From: Ancylostoma caninum
Taxonomy: Eukaryota > Nematoda > Chromadorea > Rhabditida > Ancylostomatidae
Length of the DNA: 64,000 nt
Direction of reading: 5' to 3'
Assembly (NCBI GenBank): GCA_037903475.1
Contig: JBAJFG010000120.1
Coordinates: 372,001-436,000, forward strand
Positions 45,011 through 56,625 of the stretch are shown one piece after another. The translations under genes were made by a program, and so were the position numbers. Positions within the stretch are counted from its first letter, which is position 1, and every line of letters starts with the position of its first letter. The notes beneath the pieces are model-generated. The model was given only the letters and a program-made list of their open reading frames with translations. It was not told the origin of the DNA and ran no database searches.

Positions 45011-48000
45011 CCCATCATCAAACCCAGAGAGGGGGCAGTTTTTTTTAACTACAGTTTTTTTTCAACTAACTTACTGGTAATATTTGATCATTCACTAGAA
45101 TTCTTGACAGCTATGTAAAATGATGACTACTTCTTACTAATTGCATGCATTTGTATTTGTAACTGTGTCTTTGTACTTATAGCATGAGATGTCCCATGTA
45201 AACAAACAATAAACAAACAACAAACAATACAGGGCAGATAAAGATCTCTCAAGATAATGAACAAAACTGAATTCTCTCCTTGTATATCACAGCTTGAAGC
45301 AACCGATAATAACATTCTGAAATTTTCTTTACTTTGTAGCTTTCAATCACACCGTTCGCGGTAGAGCATAATATTGTTTTAGTCCACCGTGACCCAGATT
45401 TGCATTTCTTTGTCCATGTTTTAAGAAGGTTAAATCCATCGAAACCTTTGGGTTTCCTTAATTATCCAAGAGATCAGTGTGAACAAAGGCGCACAACTTT
45501 ATGGGTGGGGCTTAGCTACGAGTGTAACAGTGCTCTTTTTTGACTCAATGCGAAATTAATTGACAACTCACCACATAGCAATACTATAACACGATTTAGG
45601 ATCAATTCACAGTTGATCAGGATAATTCGTTCTTTACTCTCAGCCGGTCAACATCTATTTGTGAGTCATTCGCTGCTTCATCTAGTCAGCCAAACTTTTC
45701 ACACCCTACGCTCATAAACAAATTCCTTCCCTGCTCGATTTTTGCTCGAGCAAATTTTCAAAAAGGAAAGAAAATCTTGATCAAAAAGTCTTTCCATCTG
45801 TATATACCGGCATTATCCCCCTCAGCCGCTTCCCGTCCGGAACACCAAAAATGCTCTGTCAAAATAGAGCGCCGATCTGCTGCAGCCGCTTTCAATATCC
45901 ATGTGTTTATCCGCGGTTTTTTCGACACCGTCGCCTGCCGACAGCTGAGCTGACAATGCTCATCAAAGCCTTTTGTCGGCGGTGCTGCAGTTTTTGCTAC
46001 ATTTTCACAATAAATAACGAATTTCGCTAAAACTCCGGCTTCCATTTACGGCTTTACTGTAATCCAGAGAAAAACCTGCGACGCTTTTTCTCTACGGCAG
46101 CTTTTTGACTGCTTTGTGCACAGGTCCTCCGTTATTTCTGCATTTTTCGTTGTAGATCTATGCTAAGATAGTGTATTTTTGATGCTTGACGTGTTGTCTC
46201 ATCAAGTTGCAAAATAAAATGATTGAGTGATCCCTTTTGCGAAATTTACACCAGGGTTTGCTTAAAAATCTGGTTCATGAAGTTAGTCATTCAGTCATGC
46301 TCATTTTAGTTGCATTAAAATGGTTAGAAGTTTGAATGGACGGCTTTTTACCTAAAATTGGGATCTGCTTTGGTGCAAGTATCCGATCGTGATTCCTCTG
46401 TGCTTTCGGGAAGTGACGATTGTTGAAAATGTGTTTCCCATGCAGTGAAGGTGGTAATGGACTTCGAAGAAAGTGACCTGTGTTTTCCATCAATAACCTC
46501 TAGAAAAAGTCTCACTCTAATTGTGCCCATTTATATGAATGCTTGATAGAAAAAAAGCGAACAAATAAGAAGTTTATCAAAGAACTAGCGTATTTAAGTA
46601 ACATTATGTTCACAGCAAATAGTGGGGCAACTATACGAGCACCACTATTGAAGGCAATTCAGAGGCTCAGGCGTGATGAAGATATAACGTTGGTCCTAAT
46701 ACGGCCATTCTCTCCCAGCCATACCTCCTCGCTTTCACCTTGCAAGAGTAGAATTCCTAAGAAGAGATCCTCTGAGTACAAACTCTCATGTACGCTTCTT
46801 TGTTGGTCAGTTCATTTCAACTTTCCGTAGATCTCGCTATCTTGAATGATAAGTTGTATTTTATTAGCTCTCAGGGTCACGTTCTCAGGTTCTCAGGATC
46901 ACGCGTAGTGATTATGGAAAGTCGATCCTCACCGATCCTCTTATGAGCATCCCCTACCCCTCCCCCGCTCACCTCTGCCGAAGAAGTAGGCTCTGTTTCG
47001 AATGAAATCTCTCAACCACCTATGTTGTTTATCAGCTTGCTGGTGGCTCATGCTTTCCACAGATTCTCACCATTCCCCCCTCCCTTCCCGGGGCCCCCTT
47101 TGCGACCCAACCTATCGCTCTCTCGTTCTTTCTCCCCCTCTCTCCTCCTCTCCCTACCCCTATCACACATAATTTACCGTCACACGCGCGAGCCTATCAC
47201 TCTTTGTACCTCATTTAGCAGAACCAAATAAGCATTAAATATGTTATTTTTCACAGTAGGCGGAAGTACGTCTCCTATAGCTCTGCCTCCAACAGTCGTG
47301 AGGCTAAACAACACTGAGCTACATAAGTAGTTCCTCTCGGGAGCATTACTGAAAGCATGTAGAAGTCCGTACATATGGCTATGATTACCTACGGGTAACA
47401 GGTGGGTTAAGACAACTTCTTGTAAGGGTAAACATGTTGATGGACCCCAGACAAGGATTGGTTTGGGGTTCGTTGTCACGTTTACCATGGGTAATCTCAA
47501 TTATTCGAACCGGCCCTGCCTGGTGAATCGCAGAAGCGGTTCGGGTGCTCCTTGCGATTTTCTACGATAAGACGCGAACAACCCGTGTTGCTCAAAAAAC
47601 GTGCGTAATCGGCTTCGTGATCGGCTCGTTTTTAGCTCACTAAGTCCTTCAAAATTCGACGCGATAGCGTTGATTTATGTAGTCATACTACGATATCGCT
47701 ATGTCCAATCGTGTTGCAAGTTGTATTTCGACGCATCGTCGTAAGAAAACCGATTAGTCGTTCATCTTCGGGGTTTCGCTCATCATCATTGCAGAAATTG
47801 ACAAAAAGAGAAAGGTGGAACGCTAGAAACACTAAAGGAATCCTAATTCTAGTCGAGCACAGTCAACTGTCAACATAGCTGCCTATAATGACATGGCAGA
47901 ATTGCCAGTGAAATCCAGGAGAAGTGCTTGTAGCAAGAACACCTCCAGGAAGTTCCTTTCTTCCATGAAAAGGGGCGTGGTCAGCCATAATTTTGGAGAA

Positions 48001-49425
48001 ATTTTTTTTGTAAACTTAAGTGTCGTAAAAATTTCTATATTTCTAAAGGCATTAACTTTAATTCTGTTCTCCATATTACAGCGCTGGCCACCTTCAGAAA
48101 TGAAATTTTCACGACATCACATATTCTAACTGGGACTCCCCAATTTCATCACCACCCGTGAGCTCTCGTCTAATAGTAAGTGAGCTTGGTGTGCGAACGT
48201 GGCTGAGATTGGATACGTTTTTACCGTACTCAAAAAACGTCACCAAATACGGTAACCCAGCAGGGAACTGTTCACTCTACGCTGAACTATATTTACAACC
48301 TTGCGGGCAGCTGGTGCCTGCGTTGAAACCCCAGGACGTGGGCGTGGCCACTGGTGATACGGTAATGTCGGCTTATTAGTGGCGGTTGCTTTGAATCATT
48401 GCTGTTTCAAGCTGTTTCACTTCCGATTTCGTATTTTTCAACGACCGTTAGTAAAATTTACAATAAACAGCCTATCTAGCATGGGTGCTCAGATTACTGT
48501 GAGCCTCTCATTCTTCATAATTTGGAACTTCGTGTTGAGGCTTTCCTCGAACCGTGCCGCTCAATTCCTTTCAAAATGAAAAATTGCCCTTTCAGTTACT
48601 ATGAATTCAAGGTAAATAAGAGTTAAATGTGTGGAGAATCGCTAATTGACGCTATCTTATAAATCGACAGTTGTTCTCGAAGAATACACCTGCGAGCTGC
48701 TTTGCTGCTCTTGATAGGGCTGATTTTGCAATGTAAATCAACGATGCGTGAAAGTTAGACAAAAAGTACAGTCCTTGTCGAAAAGATAGACGGATTGCGC
48801 ATGCTGTTCCATAGCGACGCGGCAGAATCGTGGCGAGACCTGCTCGACCCACTCATTTGTAGCGTGCACTCTCCGCATCCATCGTTCAGGTCCCACCACG
48901 TTTCTGCAGTCACGGAATCCGTCTAACTTTTCGATTAGGACTGTAACTGAAGCGCATTTCCACTTACTTATTCTAAAACTGTCGCAACGTTCCTTGATCT
49001 TTTTCCAATATTTTCGATGAAATGAAAAAAAATGCTTGAAAAACCAAGGAATTATTCCCCTAGGTAAATGATGATAAGAAGTGAAGGACTCCACTGCTCA
49101 AACATACCATCTGCTAAGACTAGAAATATGCGATAGTATAATACCGTCGGAAACAAGAAGCGCCTCGGAGAAAATTTTCTATGCAATACCAAGAACAACT
49201 CTCAGCCGTGTATGTTTTACAGCCCGAGCAGGATCTGCCTATATATCTTTGAAATATGGAATTGATCCCACCATTCGAAAGTTCCCCTTGTTCAAGCGTT
49301 GGGTATATAAAAGATTGTTGAGCTACTAATGAGATAAGAGGATTGCTTGTCCAAATTGGTATAATAAGGTCGTGGAATGTCGTACAATGTATGTATGTTT
49401 GTTGTACTTGATCAGACCATTGTCT
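45011..49425. other. No gene recognised; pyrimidine tract and family D repeat
   Basis: 47070-47165 is a C/T-rich tract (CCCTCCCTTCCC ... TCTCTCCTCCTCTCCCTACC). A family D repeat is at about 47385-47505 (GGGTAAACATGTTGATGG, CACGTTTACCATGGGTAATC, TCAATTATTCG). Several 60-100 codon frames lack motifs. Confidence 0.35.
47385..47505. repeat. Family D dispersed repeat
   Basis: Shares TACGGGTAACAGGTGGG-, AGGGTAAACATGTTGATGG- and CACGTTTACCATGGGTAATC-type blocks with the copies at 9735-9935, 11215-11600 and 25765-25840. Confidence 0.45.
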
Positions 49426-49429
49426 TTTT

Positions 49430-49648
<219 letters not shown>

Positions 49649-49938
49649 TTCAACGTCGACAATCGTCGCCAGAAGCTTGGAATTGGTTCTGTTTTTTGTT
49701 GAATAAGAATATAATTAAAAACAATAAAGAGAATTGAAACTGCACGATAAATTGAACCAGTCTGAGTTCTTCTAAAACAACGTCTAGTCGAAACGTCGAG
49801 CAATAAAGTGTTCACAAAGCAACCTGCGTGAACTAAAAACCATAAAAACTTTGGAACAACATCTGGAGAATCCTCAGTTTCTATGAAGAAGAGCATGGAA
49901 ATTGTTAGAGGAAGACTTTATTCTGTCTGTTACTATCT

Positions 49939-50176
49939 CTGATAACTGTGCGGGACGAACGCAGACCAAACGGCGTAATGGTCCGGGTAGAAACCCTAGC
50001 AGCAACGGTTGCCAGTTGATGCCATCCTCCCCTCGATTGCTGCTCAATCATAGCAGCAATTGCAGGGGGACGGCAGCAGTCAAGGGGAGGATGGCAGCAA
50101 CTGGCAACCGTTGCTGCTAGAGTTTCTAGCCGAACCATTACGCCATTCGGGCTGCGTTCTGCTGCACAGTTATCAG
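49939..50176. mobile_element. Palindromic MITE family B, copy 2
   Basis: Left CTGATAACTGTGCGGGACGA; complemented right CTGATAACTGTGCAGCAGAA. Nearly the whole 238 bp folds: GGCGTAATGGTCCGGGTAGA / CTAGCCGAACCATTACGCCA, CTAGCAGCAACGGTTGCCAG / CTGGCAACCGTTGCTGCTAG, CATCCTCCCCTCGATTGCTG / GTCAAGGGGAGGATGGCAGC. Best-preserved copy of the family. No ORF. Confidence 0.8.
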
Positions 50177-50696
50177 CAATAGTCTGAGATCAAGTCTTCA
50201 ATTTTTATCACAGTATCCCGGCCATTTCAACATACTCTCGTGGCTAGGTAGTTTTAGAACATTCTCAGCAGGTGCTACGTTAATTTTTGCTAGTTGCTGA
50301 CCCCCTGAATATTTTTGGGGTGTTCAGTTTTTTTTTCACCGGAAAATTGTGGCTTAACCATCAAGTCGAGTTCTTCTTCCACGTTCCTACGAGATAATCT
50401 AGATTCATAACTGAATTCGGTGTTTTCGAGTAAGATTATCAATATCAATACTCAGAATGCCGCTTAGCTTAATCCTCCAAGTGAATATCGAAATCTGATA
50501 AATGGTTGGAGATGTACCAAATCTTTGTGACAGCGATAAACATGGGAAAATTCTACCTTTTAAAGTTTTCGTGATCAAGGATCCGTTCCATATCAATGAG
50601 CTTCCTACCATTTGCAAGTCTATTTCCATTGATTAAATTTTAAAATATCTGTCTGTCAATAATATTACCAGACCAGTTCAGTTGCAGCGCCAGCGC

Positions 50697-50795
50697 CAGT
50701 GCTCACAAAACGACTTGCGTGGCATAAAAATAACAATAATAATAACATTCAATAATAATAGTAATTTATTACACCACTTAAGGTAGACGTGAGAA
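50697..50795. repeat. Right arm of the inverted repeat paired with 49430-49648
   Basis: AGTGCTCACAAAACGACTTG, CGTGGCATAAAAATAACAAT, short AAT run, TTTATTACACCACTTAAGGT, AGACGTGAG: the reverse complement of the left arm. The two arms enclose about 1.05 kb including MITE copy 2. Confidence 0.75.
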
Positions 50796-51457
50796 GAAAC
50801 ACAAATCTCCCTTTCAAAATGCTACGCTCCACGATGATCTGCAACTCTTTTTGTAGAAAGAAGAATTAGTCAGCAAATGGATAGCTTTCGTCCTAGTTGT
50901 ACTTATGAGGAGAAAATCTTGGAGAATATGTGAAACAAATGCCAAAGTTGTCAAAGATTAATGTGAAGATCGTGTGGGCACTGTAAAAATATTGTAAAAG
51001 ACCGCGTGGGCGCTGTAAAAAATGTTGTAAATAAAATTCATCATTGCATAAGCCAGACTTTTATAAAAGAAAGGTCTCGTGAGATTATCGGAGCCATTAC
51101 TCTCCCCGTGGATAGTCTTTGCATCTTGACGATAAGTTAGGTTTGCAGGAATTGACTCACGAGGTTTACTGGGTATTACTTAGCTTAAGCTTTATAAATT
51201 CATCCATAAGGTGCTTAGTGGACTGATGTGTTTTGACGTAAGCAGTTCGATATAACGGTGGAACTTCTCATTTCAGCAGTACCTAAAGAATCCTTGGTTT
51301 CATAATTACTCCAAGATGTTGTTCCTCATTGATACTTTTCAAATGGTAGGTATAATATTTAGAAAGATTGGTGCATACCAAATTCTCATCTTTATTGTTT
51401 GTATACATACTGAACTCGTGCACAAAATCGCCACCAAGTCTATCGTAACTCGCACAG
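50796..51457. other. No gene recognised
   Basis: Contains a near-tandem GATCGTGTGGGCACTGTAAA / GACCGCGTGGGCGCTGTAAA pair at about 50967-51021. Nothing else supported. Confidence 0.3.
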
Positions 51458-51458
51458 C

Positions 51459-51480
51459 CTCAAACTTTGGTAATTAAACC
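51459..51480 (-). other. Copy of the nematode SL1 spliced-leader exon (21 of 22 bases)
   Basis: On the minus strand this 22-mer starts GGTTTAATTACC, then A, then AAGTTTGAG. The SL1 leader of C. elegans and hookworms differs only by C at position 13. It is followed by GCTGTGCGAG rather than the GT of a real SL RNA donor site, so it is not a functional SL RNA gene in this form. It could be the 5' end of a retrocopied trans-spliced mRNA or a decayed SL RNA copy. Confidence 0.6.
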
Positions 51481-51533
51481 CTCATCTTGCTCTCTCCGCC
51501 CGCATCGCTCAGGTCCCACCGCGCTTCTGCTGT

Positions 51534-51775
51534 TACTCTGATAATTGTGCAGCACGAACGCAGCGCGAACGGCGTAAAGGCTTTAATAGAAACTCTTGCA
51601 GCGACGGCTATTGCTGCCGTTCTCCCCTCAGTTGCTGCTCAGGCTTTCGTCCCTTTAGCAGCAATTGCTTAGGGATGGCACCAATTGAGGGGAGGTTGGC
51701 AACAACTAGGAACCGCTGCTGCTAGGGTTTCTATTCGAACCATAACGCCGTTCGTGCTGCGCAGTAATCAGAGTA
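51534..51775. mobile_element. Palindromic MITE family B, copy 3
   Basis: Left TACTCTGATAATTGTGCAGC; complemented right TACTCTGATTACTGCGCAGC. The same internal mirror blocks as copy 2, with more substitutions (GAACGGCGTAAAGGCTTTAA, CTCCCCTCAGTTGCTGCTCA, GAACCGCTGCTGCTAGGGTT). Confidence 0.75.
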
Positions 51776-53880
51776 TGGAGTCCGTCTTTTTAAGAAGGAC
51801 TGTGCAAGTATGTACATCTAAAGGGAAGGAGACGTTCAAAATAAGTTCGTAGTCCGTTTTCCTCACCCATTTTCATTTGAAAATCGAAGAATTAAAGAAG
51901 AAATAGAAGAATTTTAACGAGTACATGTGACAGTGTGTACCAGCAAAGTTATCCTCGTACTTATCACGGACTAGGATATCGTTGTTTCGACGGAGCGGTG
52001 TCCTAACGTTCGTTTTTCCGCGGCTCATCCTTCTTCACGTATTGAATTTCATTGCTTCGGAACCTTAGTTCAGTGCGATTCGCTGCCGAACGATCAAACG
52101 ACCGCCACTACGCAACTGTCGACGGACTCAGCTGCGAAACCTGAGAGCAGACGTTAAACACACACTCCATTCCTTTGTTGCAATCCGCTTTTTGTGGCAA
52201 GTTTCAGTACAACGACATTGTTATTTAGCTGCGGCATACATTAGCAATTTGCAAGTTTCTCCTTCTCTATAACTCTGGGCATGTTTCATTGAAGGTGTCT
52301 TCTTCTGCTAATCAAACTAAGGTAGAAAAGTTCATAATTTTCTTGACGCTTCGACTGATTCGTCGTCGTTGGAGGCTCAGGAGTGCTTCGCAGTTCATTA
52401 TCAACAATCGAAATAGAGAAATAACTCTACCAACCTTGCCAGTTTTCAACATTACGCCGGGTTTGCTACCTCGTGAAAACTCTTAGACATTTGATAATCT
52501 AACTCTTCATTGTTGCGAAAACTCAGCAGGTGATCGTTACTGCTAGTAAGTTGACATTATTCTACCGCCTGCATCTTCTATTTTCTGCAGTCTACAGCTC
52601 GCTCGCAATATTTAGGACAAGAAGTCACTGGTTATAGTTGCTTTTCGAAAATGATTGGCTTCTTGGCACAAGTTTCGTTGTGCAAACTGTAGCAGGAGAT
52701 GATTCTAAATTGACTTTAAGTATCCATTTTCTTTGTTGATTGTTCAATAAGTCGCGTACATGAATCTTATACAAAAACTGAGAGTAAAAGTAAGTTTCTT
52801 CCTGCTCTCATCAGTAAGGTGAAGGACACCGACGTGTTTGGCAAGTAATGTCTAATATGTGCACATATTTCTAAAATGCTTACCTAGTGGATGACTAGAC
52901 TTGTGAATGATGTATACTTCCAACTACTTGCATGTAAGATATGTTAGAAAATGAAAAATGGATGTAAGTAGTAGAATGATGCTCACTTGTCCGCAACGAC
53001 AGTCAACTGCGAACTTTCCGCAATAACAACGGGTGAAGGGTTAGCTTAATATTCGTCTTAGGGTTTTCAAAGCAATGCAGCATTGTTGAGAAATGGCAGT
53101 ATTTATGAAGATGTTCCGGAACGTCCAACGTTAAGAAGGGACAGAGACGGCGCTCTATTTATTAACAGTTCATTCCTTTGTCACCCTTGGCATACACATC
53201 CCACGTGAAGCGGAGGTATAATGGAGGAGCCCAACGCACTTTAAGAATAGTTGACTCAAAACACATGGAAGCAAACTTTGAGAGAAAACTTTGTTAACAC
53301 CCTCGCTTTCAAGGCCTACAAGTAATGAGTTGCAGCTTTTCCAACATTGTGCATCGATTAATGAGCAACATGATATGGACTTTCTAATGGTATACGGAAT
53401 ATAACATCCATTCAAGAAATCAAAAGTTGAAAATAAAGTGGAACAAATTCAAATGTTCACTGGGCATTTTCGGATTAACCGAAATCCATTACTTGCACTA
53501 TTTTTGCGCCTATCTGATAGCAGTGCGCGGAATCGACCTGGGGAAGAAAACCTTATAATATGAGCCCCTGCAAGGTGTTCTCTCTAGAGACAGTTGAGGC
53601 GGTCATTCGAACGTCATAGTGATGTGATTGCATTCCCGGTGTGCACAATCGGATTCCACTCAGAATCCGGATTCACTATTTTTGCTGATGTGAGCGTTTT
53701 AGCGACTTTTCTGCTATTATGGAAAGCTCGGTGGATTTTCTAAGCAGCTTTCTGCTCAATGCAAGTTCTTGCGCATCTGTTGTACTGTTGAGTCTTTTTG
53801 ACTTTACGTACTTTCTATTCCCAGGTTGTTTGTGTTATGCTCACTCTTGTATTTAGTTCGTTCATGTGTCGTACTCTATT
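51776..53880. other. No gene recognised
   Basis: 52982-53040 (CTCACTTGTCCGCAACGACA ... TTTCCGCAATAACAACGGGT) is a second copy of the unnamed repeat seen at 28085-28160. Open frames at 52289-52486 and 53170-53415 have no motif. Confidence 0.3.
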
Positions 53881-53889
53881 ACTTAACTC

Positions 53890-54660
53890 TCAGCTGTCTT
53901 CAGGACGAGCTGTTTAGCCTCCCAACCCATGCACTGCTGTTGGTGCCACTTGTTTTCTAATATTCTGTTATGCCTACGTATTCTCAGACATTCGGGCGTT
54001 TGGAGGGCCGGCCTATACCGTTTCTCGCGGCATGACACCTGCGGGACAAACACAAAAGTGGGCAGAGTTGGCGCTCCCATTCCGCCGTTAGTTGCGCCTT
54101 ATCCTGCATTGGAATTGCCGTGATCCCGCTACGGGGATAGGAGGATTAAGGCAGGTCATTTTCTATTGCAACCGGTGACTAGAGAAATAGTACAAAAATT
54201 AGTTCGCCGGGCTTGTGCTCCCTCCGCCAGCGCTCGGTGAGCCGGACATCTGCAGCGATTTTCCCGTCCACACCGCGTCGGCATGCGGCCCATCCCATGC
54301 ATCTTGTCTGGGCAAACGGCACACTGGGCCACATTTTCAACCGAGCCTCAGTTGGCCAGACAAGTCCCGTAGGACTCGTGTAGTCTCCGCCACAGCGAAG
54401 ACTAGACTAAGCTTTCACAGCCGTCTGCCGGTTTAAATACCCTTCGGTTGCCACGTGGCACTTTAGAAAACAAAAAGGGTGCAGGTTAACCTGCATATAC
54501 CTTGCCTTATGCGCGATCACAGCAGATTTTCCTCCTCCATCCACACCTCCAGCAAGTGTTTCTGTCCCACCCGCGACTACCCGCCAGAAACCCGCATCGG
54601 CCAAAAGTGGGCGGGTTCACCTGCTCTCCAAACACCCGAATATCTGAGTTGTTATCTTCA
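53890..54660. repeat. GC-rich dispersed repeat block
   Basis: Base composition differs from the AT-rich surroundings. The phrase CTCCAAACACCCGAATATCT (54618) and the complement-related CAGACATTCGGGCGTTTGGA (53985-54004) suggest inverted copies of one unit at 53985 and 54618. 54205-54420 is GC-rich (GCCAGCGCTCGGTGAGCCGG, ACACCGCGTCGGCATGCGGC, CAGACAAGTCCCGTAGGACT) and could be a transposable-element leader. No coding function is claimed. Confidence 0.4.
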
Positions 54661-55560
54661 TTATAAATGTGATGTTGTTAACAACATCAGCACTATTCCA
54701 TGATGCGGAATCTCTTGTATATATGCTGGAGTAGACCCCTGTCGTATGTGAGACTACACACGGTTTGGTTCCAAGATGTGTGCATTTCCGATATATGCCA
54801 CCTGGTCGAGCGTCACTTAAATGGTCCATAGTCTTTTTCTCTCAATTTGGTCAGCAATCGAACAAAATTCCTCTGTTTTTCTTGACCACTCATGTGATTC
54901 TCAGTCATATATCGGACATGCACATTTCTTTGCACCAAGCCGAACAAGGGTCTCACCCGTCGCTGTGAAATATGGGAAGACTATTACAGAGAGGGTTCAC
55001 CGAGCGGCTAAGATGGATGGCGAGCTCACATACCCAAACGCTTGGAAACGGTTATTGGATTGAAGCATGCCTAGTATATTTTGGACCGCAATTTCCATAA
55101 CCTTTCAACTCTTTGCAGACCACTTTATATACGGGACTCCTCCCGCATTTGGAGGAGCCTTATTATCAAGAACTAATGAACTAATGAATGCATTTATTTA
55201 TTTGTAAGAACTAAATGAGGCACACTTATACCAGCACACCTACACATACTGAGCGCTTGCTTGCTCATCAGCGAAACTGATGGCCTTCATTTTCTGGCTG
55301 CTACATTCAGGTGACTATCTCAACCAAATGGTAGGTAACATAGCGCTATTGGCTTCTCATGGACAGATCCTACGGTGGTTTACTAGTATAAACAGGGAGC
55401 AGTGCGACGAAAATTGTAAGAAGGGAAAATGTTAAAGCCGTCGATGTTATACTGTTAGTGCGATGCGCCGCGCAATCGAATTCATCTGAGAACGGGAGGG
55501 AGCAATGAATACGTGTTTCCCTTATACGGATACGTACGGGAGGCATCCAATGTACTGTGT
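54661..55560. other. No gene recognised
   Basis: Contains the inverted pair TGTTGTTAACAACA at about 54672-54685 and short ORFs without motifs. Nothing further. Confidence 0.3.
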
Positions 55561-55564
55561 CAGC

Positions 55565-55745
55565 GCTTGATCCTCCCAGGCCCCTCGAGTCCCAACTCAT
55601 TGAGCTCAAGTTTGGCAGGGCGTTAGCTGGCCTGAGCGGGGTCAAACCATCGACCTCGCGGGCGAAGGTGGTCCTCTCATGTAGCTCCGCGTCACTCGTG
55701 CTCTCGGAAATTGTACTTCTGACATTGAGAGCCAGACGTTGACGA
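55565..55745 (-). repeat. Probable tRNA-derived SINE fragment
   Basis: On the minus strand: GAGCACGAGTGACGCGGAGC, ACATGAGAGGACCACCTTCG, CCCGCGAGGTCGATGGTTTG, ACCCCGCTCAGGCC. GGTTTGACCCC resembles a degraded B box (GGTTCGANNCC), and the compact GC-rich block is unlike its surroundings. Confidence 0.35.
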
Positions 55746-55749
55746 GTCC

Positions 55750-56459
55750 ATATAAGAGCAAAGTGTGGAAGCAATCGAACAATGACCCCATTCCCAGGAC
55801 ACATACTGAATAGTGCATGTATTGACACCCGTGTTCAATTATTCTTGGGAGCACTAGTATATGTTGAGCTTAAATCAACTCTATTCCATTAGCTTCGATG
55901 ATTTCTTCATTAAATCCAACTACATGTCCTTTAAGTAAAGTTTATAGTTCATATACCATTTTCACACCTTTTTATTATTATTATTATTTATTACATGCAC
56001 AGAACACATGTGAATGTAAAATAGATAAAACAACCATGTTACCAAAAGCCGAAATCAAATGGGAACAACTGTAATTAACAACCGTAAAAAAACCTATTAA
56101 AACACAGCAAGAGGAGAAATGAGGTAAAACTGGTATAAAACACATGATTAGGGCTTCACAAACCTGTCAACTAGTCTGAAGAAAGAGTAGAAGCTAGTGG
56201 GTAGAAAAGATTTGCTCAGCTTCCGGAATTCCGAGCCGGCTCTATGCAACCTCTCTTCACTTTTCGTAAGAGTAGCATGGAAGGCCACACTGACCCATTC
56301 TATCCTCGAAATTGTAGGTGCGTTCTAAGCATCTCAAAATCGCCGAGCAAAACTAGCATCCCTACAAAAGCACCACACTTAATAGTGTTTCTCTAACCAT
56401 GCATTCCGATCCCCTTCGAGCTTCATGATTTTAACCCTTATACGATAGCACTTTTGCAT
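55750..56459. other. No gene recognised
   Basis: AT-rich with a short TTATTATTATTATT run at about 55973-55988. Nothing supported. Confidence 0.3.
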
Positions 56460-56464
56460 TTGTT

Positions 56465-56625
56465 GCAATTATATCCCCTTATCGTCGATTAAACACCTTC
56501 ATTTAGTGTATTTGTCATTGTTGCTAAACGGATGAAAGCTTGAACAGCAAACAGCAAAGGGGGGATGGCAGCAACTGGGAACCGTTGCTGCTAGGGTTAC
56601 AACTCGAACCATGGAAGATTCGGGC
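56465..56625. mobile_element. Palindromic MITE family B, truncated copy 4
   Basis: Only the right half remains: TTAAACACCTTCATTTAGTG, TTGCTAAACGGATGAAAGCT, GATGGCAGCAACTGGGAACC, GTTGCTGCTAGGGTTACAAC, TCGAACCATGGAAGATTCGG. The first part matches copy 1 (38883-39174) specifically, so the two share a subfamily. Confidence 0.6.

Noticed and set aside
55370..55828. 152-codon minus-strand frame
   Set aside because: It overlaps a GC-rich, probably tRNA-derived repeat; no domain and no splice partners.
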